Assembly: GCA_964600665.1 (NCBI GenBank)
Contig: CAZRKC010000004.1
Span: 1 to 64,000, forward strand
DNA length: 64,000 nucleotides
DNA from: CAZRKC01 sp964600665
Lineage (GTDB): Bacteria > Bacillota > SLNR01
Direction of reading: 5' to 3'
Shown here: piece after piece, positions 10,876-18,657 of the stretch
How positions within the stretch are numbered: the first letter of the stretch is position 1
Layout: each line of letters starts with the position of its first letter
Translations under genes and position numbers: made by a program
The notes under the pieces: generated by a model
The model's input: only the letters and a program-made list of their open reading frames with translations
Database searches by the model: none
What the model was told of the DNA's origin: nothing

Positions 10876-11523
10876 GTGATGGAAAATACTGAATTGTTAG
10901 CGTTTGAATTTGAAAGAGCTTTACTCCAAATTAATCGAATGAAGGCAGCAGAAATATTTGAAAAGTCTTATACCAGCGAGAAAAACTTTGATCTGCTGGA
11001 ACAACTGACCATTCAATCATTGGCAAGAATCGGTACTGGTTGGGAAAATGGGACGGTTTCCTTATCTCAAGTATACATGAGCGGTGTGATTTGTGAGGAA
11101 TTGATTGATAAATACTTACCTAAATTCCAAATCAAGCGAACAGATATTCCCAAAATGGCCATTGGAGTGCTGATGGACCACCACGCCTTAGGCAAGCGAA
11201 TCGTTTATTCAATCCTCAGAGCAGGGGGATTCGAAATCATGGACTTCGGTCAGGGCTTAAGTGTTGAAGATCTTGTTTCGAAAACAATAGAGAACCGAAT
11301 TGAGATCTTGCTTATTTCAACGCTCATGCTCCCCTCAGCTCTAAAGATTATGCATGTGAAAGAACAACTGGCTGTCCAAGATGTTGCTCCCAGAATAATT
11401 GTTGGTGGTGCACCGTTCAGGCTCGACAAAAATCTCTGGCAAACAGTTGGTGCAGATGCTGACGGGAAAAACGCATCTAGTATAATCACGACCATCGACA
11501 AGTTGATGAAGGGGGTTGAATGA
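10876..11523 (+). CDS. Corrinoid (cobalamin-binding) protein, MtaC/MttC-like
   Basis: 215-residue methyl-carrier protein. The N-terminal half is the helical cap of corrinoid proteins (YMSGVICEELIDKYLP near residues 70-88). The C-terminal half is the Rossmann-type B12-binding domain with DHHALGKR (near 100), matching D-x-H-x-x-G, in which the His is the lower axial cobalt ligand; the later LISTLMLPSA and VGGAPFR segments match the S-x-L and GG motifs. The family shuttles methyl groups between a substrate methyltransferase and an acceptor methyltransferase. No substrate-specific MtaB, MttB or MtmB partner lies nearby, and the two genes flanking this gene and its UroD-fold partner are signalling proteins. 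GTG at 10876 and ATG at 10879 are both possible starts behind GGGGGTTG. Confidence 0.9.
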   Translation: MMENTELLAFEFERALLQINRMKAAEIFEKSYTSEKNFDLLEQLTIQSLARIGTGWENGTVSLSQVYMSGVICEELIDKYLPKFQIKRTDIPKMAIGVLMDHHALGKRIVYSILRAGGFEIMDFGQGLSVEDLVSKTIENRIEILLISTLMLPSALKIMHVKEQLAVQDVAPRIIVGGAPFRLDKNLWQTVGADADGKNASSIITTIDKLMKGVE

Positions 11524-11524
11524 T

Positions 11525-12568
11525 ATGAACTCTCTCGAACGCACAATGGCAGCGATTAGTCATACCGAACCAGATCGAGTACCCCTATTTTTACTATTAT
11601 CCCTTTATGGGGCGAAGGAAATCAACGTTCCAATCAAAACATATTTTACAGACCCAGACCATGTCGTGAGGGCTCAGCTCAAAATGCGGGACAAATATCG
11701 GAACGACTGTATTTACACTTTTTTCTATGCACCCATCGAGGTGGAAGCCTTTGGTGGTGAAGTCATTTATGTTGATGATGGACCACCTAACTCTGGTGAG
11801 CCATTTATCAAATCCTTCGAGCAGATATCCAAAATTGAGATTCCAAGAATTAAAGATACGGTATGCCTAAATAGGGTGCTGGCAGCCACAGCGATGTTGA
11901 AAAAAGCAGTTGGGAGCGAAACCCCGATTATTGGTGTTGTCATGTCCCCATTTTCCCTGCCAGTGATGCAAATGGGCTTCGAAAAATACTTGGAGTTGAT
12001 GTATTTCCGCATGCCTGAGTTTGAACAGCTGATGCAAATCAACCATGAGTTTTGCGTAGAGTGGGCTAATGCACAGCTTGAGGCTGGTGCAACTGCCATC
12101 TGTTTTTTTGATCCGCTGGCATCACCGAATATGATCGAACGAGACAAGTATCTGGCCACAGGCTTTAGAATCGCGAAGAAAACAATTGAGAGAATCAAAG
12201 GGCCGATCGCGACACATCTGGCCTCCGGCATCGCGTTGCCGGTGATAAACGATATCATTGACACGAGAAGCGCAGTGCTTGGCTTCAGTGCCGATGACGA
12301 TTTAGTTGAAATTAAAAAGGCGGCCCAAAATAAAATTTGCTTACTCGGCAATCTAAATGGTGTCGATATGGTCAACTGGAGCCTCAAGCAGGTCAATGAT
12401 GAGGTAAAAAACGTCATTTCCAAGGCAGGCTTTGGAGGTGGTTTGATTCTTTCTGACAACCATGGAGAAATCCCTTGGCAAGTTCCAGAAAGTGTGCTGC
12501 TGGAACTATCCGAAGCTGTGATTCAGTTTGGTACTTACCCTTTGATGCGGGTAAACGATGATGGCTAA
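11525..12568 (+). CDS. UroD-fold corrinoid methyltransferase (MtaA/MtbA-like) lacking the usual Zn cysteines
   Basis: 347-residue TIM-barrel protein of the uroporphyrinogen decarboxylase / methylcobamide methyltransferase family. It has the N-terminal RVPLFL, the ADP-like FFDPLASP loop, LGNLNG and the C-terminal GGLILSDNHGEIP. Placement after a corrinoid protein points to methyl transfer to or from cobalamin rather than heme synthesis. MtaA and MtbA bind zinc through His-x-Cys and a later Cys; here the first motif reads THLAS (Cys replaced by Ala) and the second falls in the SDNHGE segment, with no Cys. It may therefore bind a different metal set, use another acceptor, or act as a sensor. The ATG (second codon set after an upstream TTG) is chosen because GAAGGGGG precedes it by about nine bases; it begins one base after the corrinoid stop. 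Confidence 0.85.
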   Translation: MNSLERTMAAISHTEPDRVPLFLLLSLYGAKEINVPIKTYFTDPDHVVRAQLKMRDKYRNDCIYTFFYAPIEVEAFGGEVIYVDDGPPNSGEPFIKSFEQISKIEIPRIKDTVCLNRVLAATAMLKKAVGSETPIIGVVMSPFSLPVMQMGFEKYLELMYFRMPEFEQLMQINHEFCVEWANAQLEAGATAICFFDPLASPNMIERDKYLATGFRIAKKTIERIKGPIATHLASGIALPVINDIIDTRSAVLGFSADDDLVEIKKAAQNKICLLGNLNGVDMVNWSLKQVNDEVKNVISKAGFGGGLILSDNHGEIPWQVPESVLLELSEAVIQFGTYPLMRVNDDG

Positions 12569-14066
12569 GATGAATTTGTTTGTCTGCGAGAATTATTTTC
12601 CCGAATTCATCAGTGTTTGCGAAACGATAGGATTTGATGATGTTGCAGTCATTCCTTTCCCTCCCATGTGTTTAAACAAGAGCAATAAGCAGGAGACAGC
12701 CAGACTGTTGTCTGCATGTACTGAGAATGGCCGTGAGGGTGTGGTACTATGCAGCAAGGGCTGTGATATTCTTTCTTTGATTCCCCCAGGGGATGCCCTT
12801 GAAATACATCCTGCAAATTACTGTTTTACTCACTTGGCAAGTGAATCGTTTATCAACTATGTCCTGGCTAAAGGGGGTTATATCATTGGCTCGGGCTGGT
12901 TGAAAAACTGGCGAGCAAGGATCGCCGAGGCTGGTTTTGATCGGGAAACAGCGATTAATTTTTATCACGATTTTTGCAGGGAGCTGGTTTACTTTGATTC
13001 TGGTATCTATGCAGATGCACAAAAAGACATCATAGAATTATCGCAGTTTCTGGAATTAACTTATGTCATGATCCCAATTGAGCTTGAGTGTATGCGCTTG
13101 GCGGTCGAGAAGGCGGTATCACAACGCAGACTTCATGCAAATGGTGCTCAAAATAGCGATAAATTATCGGAAATGGAAGCACAATGTGCTGAGTACGCAG
13201 CGATCTTTGATTTAATGGGCAGAATAGCAGTTTATGCCAACAAACGAGATGCTATTGAGAAGGTTAAAGAAATTTTCATGATGGTGTTCGGTGCACAAAC
13301 GTTCAAGTATTGGAACAATGACTATGAAAATGATAGTTTTCCACTAGATATCAAAGCGCTGCTAATGGAAGAAGCGCGAGATTTTCTATTTTATGAGGAG
13401 GGAAATCGATTCTGCATTAAAATTAAGTGGCATGAAAAACTTTTCGGGATTATTGATGTCAGCGGGTTTATGTTCCCTGCATATATCGAGAAGTACTTGA
13501 ACTTTGCCATTGAAATCGTAAAAATCTGTGGGCTAGTGTTTTCAAACAATGAGCAATACGAGAAAATCCTCGAGTCTGAGCAAGAGCAGCGCTATTCAAG
13601 CACGCACGATGTCATGACTGGCCTTTATAATCGGACTTATATCAACGAAATTCTTAATCAGCAAGAACGAGCGAACCCTTGTACTGTGTTCATGTTTGAT
13701 ATTGACCGGTTAAAATATGTGAATGATAATTTTGGTCATGCAGAAGGAGACAAACTCATTATTAGTATGGCGGAAATATTAAGGAAATGCTTCCGCGAGA
13801 CCGATATTGTAGCTAGAATTGGTGGCGATGAATTTGTTGCAATCCTTACGGATGCAAATCATGAGGGTGCAGAGATAACTAAAAATAGGATTAAACAACA
13901 AATTGACATTCACAACAGCAAAATTCAGGATGCACATTTAAAAATCAGTTTTTCAATTGGTTATGCAGTAGAAGACGATCCAGACGTGTCGATAGAAGCG
14001 ATTATGCACAAGGCTGATGAGCATATGTATGCTGAGAAAACTGAGAAACGAAGATTGTCGATGTAA
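12558..14066 (+). CDS. DUF1638-like domain fused to GGDEF diguanylate cyclase
   Basis: 502-residue cytosolic protein, last gene of the corrinoid operon, overlapping the methyltransferase stop by 11 bases. Residues 1-200 resemble DUF1638, a domain of unknown function often found next to corrinoid methyltransferases (GSGWLKNWRARI, ELVYFDSGIYAD); it is cysteine-bearing (CENYF, CSKGCD). Residues about 205-330 form a linker/GAF-like part. Residues 345-500 are a GGDEF domain with HDVMTGLYNR and a canonical RIGGDEF (GGDEF at 422-426), so synthesis of cyclic di-GMP is expected. RETD (413-416) lies exactly five residues before GGDEF, which is the inhibitory product-binding I-site. The N-terminal assignment rests on pattern memory and is less sure than the GGDEF. 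Confidence 0.88.
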   Translation: MMAKMNLFVCENYFPEFISVCETIGFDDVAVIPFPPMCLNKSNKQETARLLSACTENGREGVVLCSKGCDILSLIPPGDALEIHPANYCFTHLASESFINYVLAKGGYIIGSGWLKNWRARIAEAGFDRETAINFYHDFCRELVYFDSGIYADAQKDIIELSQFLELTYVMIPIELECMRLAVEKAVSQRRLHANGAQNSDKLSEMEAQCAEYAAIFDLMGRIAVYANKRDAIEKVKEIFMMVFGAQTFKYWNNDYENDSFPLDIKALLMEEARDFLFYEEGNRFCIKIKWHEKLFGIIDVSGFMFPAYIEKYLNFAIEIVKICGLVFSNNEQYEKILESEQEQRYSSTHDVMTGLYNRTYINEILNQQERANPCTVFMFDIDRLKYVNDNFGHAEGDKLIISMAEILRKCFRETDIVARIGGDEFVAILTDANHEGAEITKNRIKQQIDIHNSKIQDAHLKISFSIGYAVEDDPDVSIEAIMHKADEHMYAEKTEKRRLSM

Positions 14067-14735
14067 CAAAAAAATCAGTATCAAGAAATAAAATCCTGCG
14101 AAAAAGAGGCATACATCACTTCAAGATATGATGACCATCCGCCTGTGTTGAGAATGAGGTAAACCACAAATGGTGGATAGAACACGGTCAGCATTAGTGT
14201 AATAGCAACATTCTATATAACTGGCATGCCGGTGCGATCTGACTACTGGATTTCGAATCAGGTGAATGTCATGAATGGGAGTTTGTATGTGGAGATAAGT
14301 TAATCAAAATTGGTTGATATATGTCACGCATGAAAGCAGTCGTAATTCTGAAAACAAATGGTTGATTTGAGAGTACGGGGGAAAGAAATCTCAATTCGCT
14401 CGTATATACTGAAATAGGTTTATGTAATTCTCTAGTTATGACCGTTTCGACGGAAATTTCTGGTGTAGGATATTTACATGATAGGCAGAATGATTAAACC
14501 AAGGGGCAACCATACTTTGAGAGTTTGGGTAACAACCATTTTGGGATGTCGTCTAATAATTGAACCTTTCCAGTATATGGTTTAGTCAAGAGGTAAATAC
14601 AATTGTGATTATCGAGCAGAGTGAGATATCACAAGACAAGTCAGAGTGGAATATGTTTTCAGTGGCCTAGGATTTTTATCGGAATACTATCATCAAGGTC
14701 AATGTATAGACGGGTAAACACAATGGTTTATATTT
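14067..14735. other. Gene-free region
   Basis: About 670 bp with no supportable gene and no clear terminator after the GGDEF gene. It must contain the promoter of the DUF6282 pair, but no element stands out. Confidence 0.4.
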
Positions 14736-14753
14736 ATGAAAGGGGTGGGGTTG

Positions 14754-15755
14754 TTGGATTGGAGACTGTCTCGTTCTCGGCAACGAAGTGAAGAATTACT
14801 GAAAGGGGCAATTGACATTCATGTTCATGCAGGACCGCATTTAGTAAGTAGCCCGAGGAGCGTTGACCCGGTAGAGGCAGCGGTTGAGGCGAGAGATGCG
14901 GGCATGGAGGCCATTGTATTTATGGATGTATTTAATATGTCCACAGGGACGGCCTGGCTTGTAAACAATGTCGTTCCTGACTTTAAAACGTATGGCGGAA
15001 TCATCCTGAACACGGTTTACGGGGGCCTCAATGCCCGCGCTGTTAACACTGCGCTTTACTATGGAGAGCCCGCCAGATTTGTAAGCTTTGGTGCCCACTC
15101 GACTTACCAGGAAGCATCGAATGAGGGTCGATATGAACAAGGTACCTATATATTGCTCAAAGACAGATATCCAAAGTTCGCAGAGGAAGAGCTTTCGAGG
15201 GCAATCAGGATCCCTGCCGGTCCTCCGGATAAGGACTTGAAAGAGATTTTGGAGGTTATTGCGGCTCACCCGCATGTCTATTTGATTACGGGACATGTAT
15301 CGAAGGATGAAGCTATCCGGCTGTGTGAGTTGAGCGAGGAGTTTGGCATTAAGAAGGTCGTCATTTCTGATTGTGCAACAAGGGGCATGTCTAGTCAAGA
15401 AATGGCGAAAGTCATTTCCACTGGAGCCTATATCGAAAAATGGCTTGGACCCACACATTCGTCTACTATACCCAAAACACATTACTACGTAGAGCCTGAA
15501 TACAGAAGTGAGAGCAAGCGGCGAGCACCAGCTCAACCTGGTACGGCTGTGGGAGTACCGAGAGTTGCAGAGTTAATTCGGGAATTTGGCGCAGAGCACT
15601 TTATCATATCCACCGACTTTGGCGTCTATACGTTGCCTAACCCGGCTGAAGGGATGCGGGAGTTTATCGCCTGCCTGATGGATGTAGGTCTCACAGACGA
15701 GGAGATCAGAAGAGTAAGCAGAATTAATCCGGGGATCCTCTTAGATTTAGTTTGA
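14754..15755 (+). CDS. DUF6282 family amidohydrolase-fold protein, copy 1
   Basis: About 333-residue predicted metal-dependent hydrolase. GAIDIHVHAGPHLV near residue 25 gives the H-x-H pair of the amidohydrolase superfamily; GAHST, TGHVS and STDFG supply further His/Asp candidates for a TIM-barrel metal site. Resemblance to DUF6282 is by the D-I-H-V-H-A-G-P start and the GGIILNTVYGG segment. Catalytic role is unknown. An ATG exists at 14736, but the AAAGGGGTGGGG lying after it looks like the ribosome binding site, and the paralogue downstream begins right before D-W-R, so a TTG start (14751 or 14754) is favoured. It is the first of two tandem paralogues. Confidence 0.8.
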   Translation: MDWRLSRSRQRSEELLKGAIDIHVHAGPHLVSSPRSVDPVEAAVEARDAGMEAIVFMDVFNMSTGTAWLVNNVVPDFKTYGGIILNTVYGGLNARAVNTALYYGEPARFVSFGAHSTYQEASNEGRYEQGTYILLKDRYPKFAEEELSRAIRIPAGPPDKDLKEILEVIAAHPHVYLITGHVSKDEAIRLCELSEEFGIKKVVISDCATRGMSSQEMAKVISTGAYIEKWLGPTHSSTIPKTHYYVEPEYRSESKRRAPAQPGTAVGVPRVAELIREFGAEHFIISTDFGVYTLPNPAEGMREFIACLMDVGLTDEEIRRVSRINPGILLDLV

Positions 15756-15828
15756 AAAATTAACTTAAGAAAACCAAATCCAATTGTTGGGCAATTTATT
15801 GCTAAAGAATTTCGAAGGGGGATTAAAC

Positions 15829-16833
15829 ATGCTGACTGATTGGAGATTTGTACGATCAAAAGCCAAAAGCAAGGAGCTTCTACAAGGAGCAATCGACATC
15901 CACGTACACGCCGGCCCCCACTTGGTAAGTAGTCCTCGCAGCATCGACCCTGTCGGGTGTGCAGTCAAGGCTCGAGATGTGGGAATGCGCGCAATCGTTT
16001 ACATGGATGTTTTTAACATGTCCGTTGGTACTTCATGGATTGTCAATCAAGTTGTCCCAGATTTTTCGACGCATGGTGGGATTATTCTCAACACGGTGTA
16101 TGGAGGGATGAATCCCAGAGCAGTCAAGACGGCATTATACTATGGTTCAGGAGCCCGATATGTAAGTTTTGGTGCTCATTCCACCTACTTTCAAGCTGAA
16201 AAAGAAGGCCGGTTTGAAGATGGGAAATGGATTTTGCTGCGTGAGAAATATCCAAAATTTGCTGAGGAAGAGTTGTCACGCTGCATTCGGATACCGGAAG
16301 GTAACCCAACTCCTGAACTGGAAGAAATTTTAGAGATAATCGCTGCCAATCCACAGATCTATCTCGTGACTGGACATGTTAGCAATGATGAGGCATTAAG
16401 ATTAGTTGAGTTAGCTAGGCATTATGGCATTAAGAAAGTGCTTGTATCAAATGCTGTGGTGGAAAATATGTCTGATCAGCAGCTAGCTAAAGTCATTGCA
16501 GAGGGTGCATATATTGAGAAACTCCTGGCTTCCCACACACACACGACTCCGATACCAAAAACCCATTACTACGTGGAAGAAGAATACCGAGCGATGGATG
16601 AAGGGCTGCAAGGCACAACCTCAGGAGGGGTCGCCAAGGTTGCAGAGCAGATTCAGAAGTTTGGTGCGGATCACTTTATTATCGGAACTGACTTTGGTGT
16701 CTATACATTACCAGATCCAGTTGAGGGTATGCGAGAGTTTATCGCCTGTCTCATGGATATGGGTTTATCCGACGAAGAAATTCGGAAGGTAAGCAGCATC
16801 AATCCCGGACGACTCCTTGATCTAAACGACTAG
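15829..16833 (+). CDS. DUF6282 family amidohydrolase-fold protein, copy 2
   Basis: 334-residue paralogue of the preceding gene, matching it over nearly its whole length (same AIDIHVHAGPHLVSSPRS start, GGIILNTVYGG, GAHSTY, TGHVS, TDFGVYTLP and EGMREFIACLMD). Most differences are conservative; one stretch after KTHYYVE is reworked (copy 1 carries a basic KRRAPAQ insert). The ATG follows GAAGGGGGAT with good spacing; an earlier in-frame ATG has no ribosome binding site. The 73-bp gap suggests a two-gene operon made by tandem duplication, possibly coding for hetero-oligomer subunits or enzymes of split specificity. Substrate unknown. Confidence 0.85.
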   Translation: MLTDWRFVRSKAKSKELLQGAIDIHVHAGPHLVSSPRSIDPVGCAVKARDVGMRAIVYMDVFNMSVGTSWIVNQVVPDFSTHGGIILNTVYGGMNPRAVKTALYYGSGARYVSFGAHSTYFQAEKEGRFEDGKWILLREKYPKFAEEELSRCIRIPEGNPTPELEEILEIIAANPQIYLVTGHVSNDEALRLVELARHYGIKKVLVSNAVVENMSDQQLAKVIAEGAYIEKLLASHTHTTPIPKTHYYVEEEYRAMDEGLQGTTSGGVAKVAEQIQKFGADHFIIGTDFGVYTLPDPVEGMREFIACLMDMGLSDEEIRKVSSINPGRLLDLND

Positions 16834-17296
16834 AAATCGATTCTGAAACTTCGAATCTGGTAGACAGGATGAGAGAGAAGATTTATTGTTTGTGCGTGTA
16901 ATCAGGTAGGATTAATTGACGATGATTTTGGGAGAAACTTGCATGGGACATTATGTTATGGACGCGCAACAATGATACAGGATTGTGGGGTTACTGGGAA
17001 GATAATGTGTTATGGCTGCATCGATACGGCTCATTATCGATACTTGAATTCTTCAAAGATGAACCCCAAATGCCGCAAACTGTTTCGTGTTTAAGCCCCG
17101 ATAGTCATTGAATGCAGTATCGTTCCCCGTATTAAACAATAAGCAAATAATGCGAATCCGAGGTCGGATGATTTCATTGTAAAAGCCACAATATTTCAGG
17201 AACATTCATCGAGTCGGGGATGAGTTTGAGACTGTACAGGATATCACGTCATTGTTCAAGATCGTGGCAATAGGTATGAGAGCAGAGGTGTTGTTC
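16834..17296. other. Gene-free region
   Basis: About 460 bp before the PhzF-like gene. No terminator, riboswitch or supportable gene was seen. Confidence 0.4.
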
Positions 17297-18151
17297 ATGA
17301 GATCCAAAACGGATATCTCTTTACCCATCTATCAGGTAGATGCCTTCACATCGTCTCCGTTCTCTGGCAATCCAGCCGGCGTATGCCTTATGCAGGAACC
17401 TTTGCCTGACTGGGCTCAGCAAGCGATTGCCTCTGAAATGAATCTCTCAGAAACTGCTTTTGTGATTTTACCATATGATACAATCAAAGCCATCAATTCA
17501 GATCTGCCCCTACGCTGGTTTACTCCGAAAAATGAAGTACCACTTTGTGGGCATGCTACGCTGGCGACTGCGGCAGTCCTTTTTCGGGAATTGGAAATCC
17601 CTTCCTCCATGCTCCGATTCCAAACGAAAAGTGGCCTTCTGACTGCAGTTTACGACGGAACGCGATTTACACTGGATTTCCCCGCTGATCAACCGGAACA
17701 GGTGGATCCTGCTGATCTGGCCCCCTTGTTGGATGCCATGGGGGTCGATGAATATATAACTGTTTTTAAGGGTAAACGCACTGGGAAATATGTTGTACAT
17801 TTACCTAAAGCAGAGGATGTCATTCAGTTGAAACCCAATTTTAATCAAATGCTAATTGTAGCACCGACTTTGACTGGAGTCGGAGTGACTGCGAAGGGCG
17901 ATCAAGAGTATGATATTGTTTCCCGATATTTTAATCCTTGGTTTGGAGTCGACGAAGATCCTGTTACCGGGACTGTCCATACAATCTTAGCTCCTTACTG
18001 GGCTGACCTCTTACAGAAGGAGCATCTGTATGCTTTTCAAGCGTCAGCTCGCCAAGGCGAAATCCATATTGCACTAGATAAGAAAGGTCGATGCCTCTTA
18101 ACAGGGGATGCAGTCGTCGTTTTGACTGGAAATTTAAATATTTCATACTAA
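17297..18151 (+). CDS. PhzF family isomerase/epimerase-like protein
   Basis: 284-residue cytosolic protein with the two-lobed diaminopimelate-epimerase-like fold of the PhzF family. Landmarks are YQVDAFTSSPFSGNPAGV at the N-terminus, SETAF with the catalytic-type Glu52, GHATLAT, and VDEDPVTGT in the second lobe. PhzF itself isomerises a phenazine precursor, but most Firmicute members are of unknown function and no phenazine genes occur here. The ATG chosen lies six bases after AGAGGTG; upstream in-frame starts have no such site. It stands alone on the plus strand. Confidence 0.9.
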   Translation: MRSKTDISLPIYQVDAFTSSPFSGNPAGVCLMQEPLPDWAQQAIASEMNLSETAFVILPYDTIKAINSDLPLRWFTPKNEVPLCGHATLATAAVLFRELEIPSSMLRFQTKSGLLTAVYDGTRFTLDFPADQPEQVDPADLAPLLDAMGVDEYITVFKGKRTGKYVVHLPKAEDVIQLKPNFNQMLIVAPTLTGVGVTAKGDQEYDIVSRYFNPWFGVDEDPVTGTVHTILAPYWADLLQKEHLYAFQASARQGEIHIALDKKGRCLLTGDAVVVLTGNLNISY

Positions 18152-18379
18152 AGAGAAGAAGGGTTAAATCAGATAGCATCATTATTGATGCGACCACATA
18201 AAATTTCGCTCACGAATGCACATCAAAGAAGATTCGTTCACAGGAATACCAGTTCGGAGTTACATGCGTGTTTGCTGTTACAGATTGCTGATACAATCAC
18301 AATATCTTTTGTTTGGGTTATCTAATACGAGTTCGGCAGCGCTTGGCCAGCATTAAAAGTTGTTAAGGAAGCCCCAGGA
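18152..18379. other. Convergent intergenic region
   Basis: Space between the PhzF-like gene and the small minus-strand ORF. No strong terminator was found. Confidence 0.35.
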
Positions 18380-18544
18380 TTATTCAGCTGCGAATCCACT
18401 ACTGCAACCATCAAGATAAAACAGCATATTAGTATCCTTATACTCATCTAAACTTGTTAATTCAACATGGTGGATATGATGAAGATTTGAAGTAGAAAGC
18501 GCATGCATTTTAGTGATATCTAAGATATTGTTCTTTAGCATCAT
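18380..18544 (-). CDS. Small 54-residue protein with hairpin-embedded ribosome binding site
   Basis: Unrecognised small protein starting MMLKNNILDITKMHAL and ending LDGCSSGFAAE. Support: ATGATG lies six bases after a strong TAAGGAG, the frame is open to a normal stop, and the composition (acidic C-terminal half, four His in the middle, a single Cys nine residues from the end) is not random-looking. It lies downstream of the M24 peptidase on the same strand. Its TAAGGAG and start codons are inside one arm of a perfect 18-bp inverted repeat, so translation may be controlled by RNA folding. No homologue is recalled; a peptide precursor or regulatory peptide is possible but speculative. An upstream in-frame TTG would lengthen it to 64 residues. 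Confidence 0.5.
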   Translation of the reverse strand: MMLKNNILDITKMHALSTSNLHHIHHVELTSLDEYKDTNMLFYLDGCSSGFAAE

Positions 18545-18578
18545 TGAGAACTCCTTAGAATAAGGAGTTCTCAATGAT
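18540..18578 (-). promoter_or_regulatory. Perfect 18-bp inverted repeat covering a ribosome binding site
   Basis: ATCATTGAGAACTCCTTA and its exact complement, separated by GAA. On the minus strand the second arm holds TAAGGAG and ATG of the small ORF. As RNA it would be a long hairpin that hides the start site; it lacks a T run on either strand, so an ordinary terminator is less likely. Confidence 0.75.
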
Positions 18579-18657
18579 CATTTATTAGTTAACATATTGA
18601 TGATATATTAATTTGGTACTTTGAAGTGGTCCAATTTGCTCTGATGCGAATTTGCGA

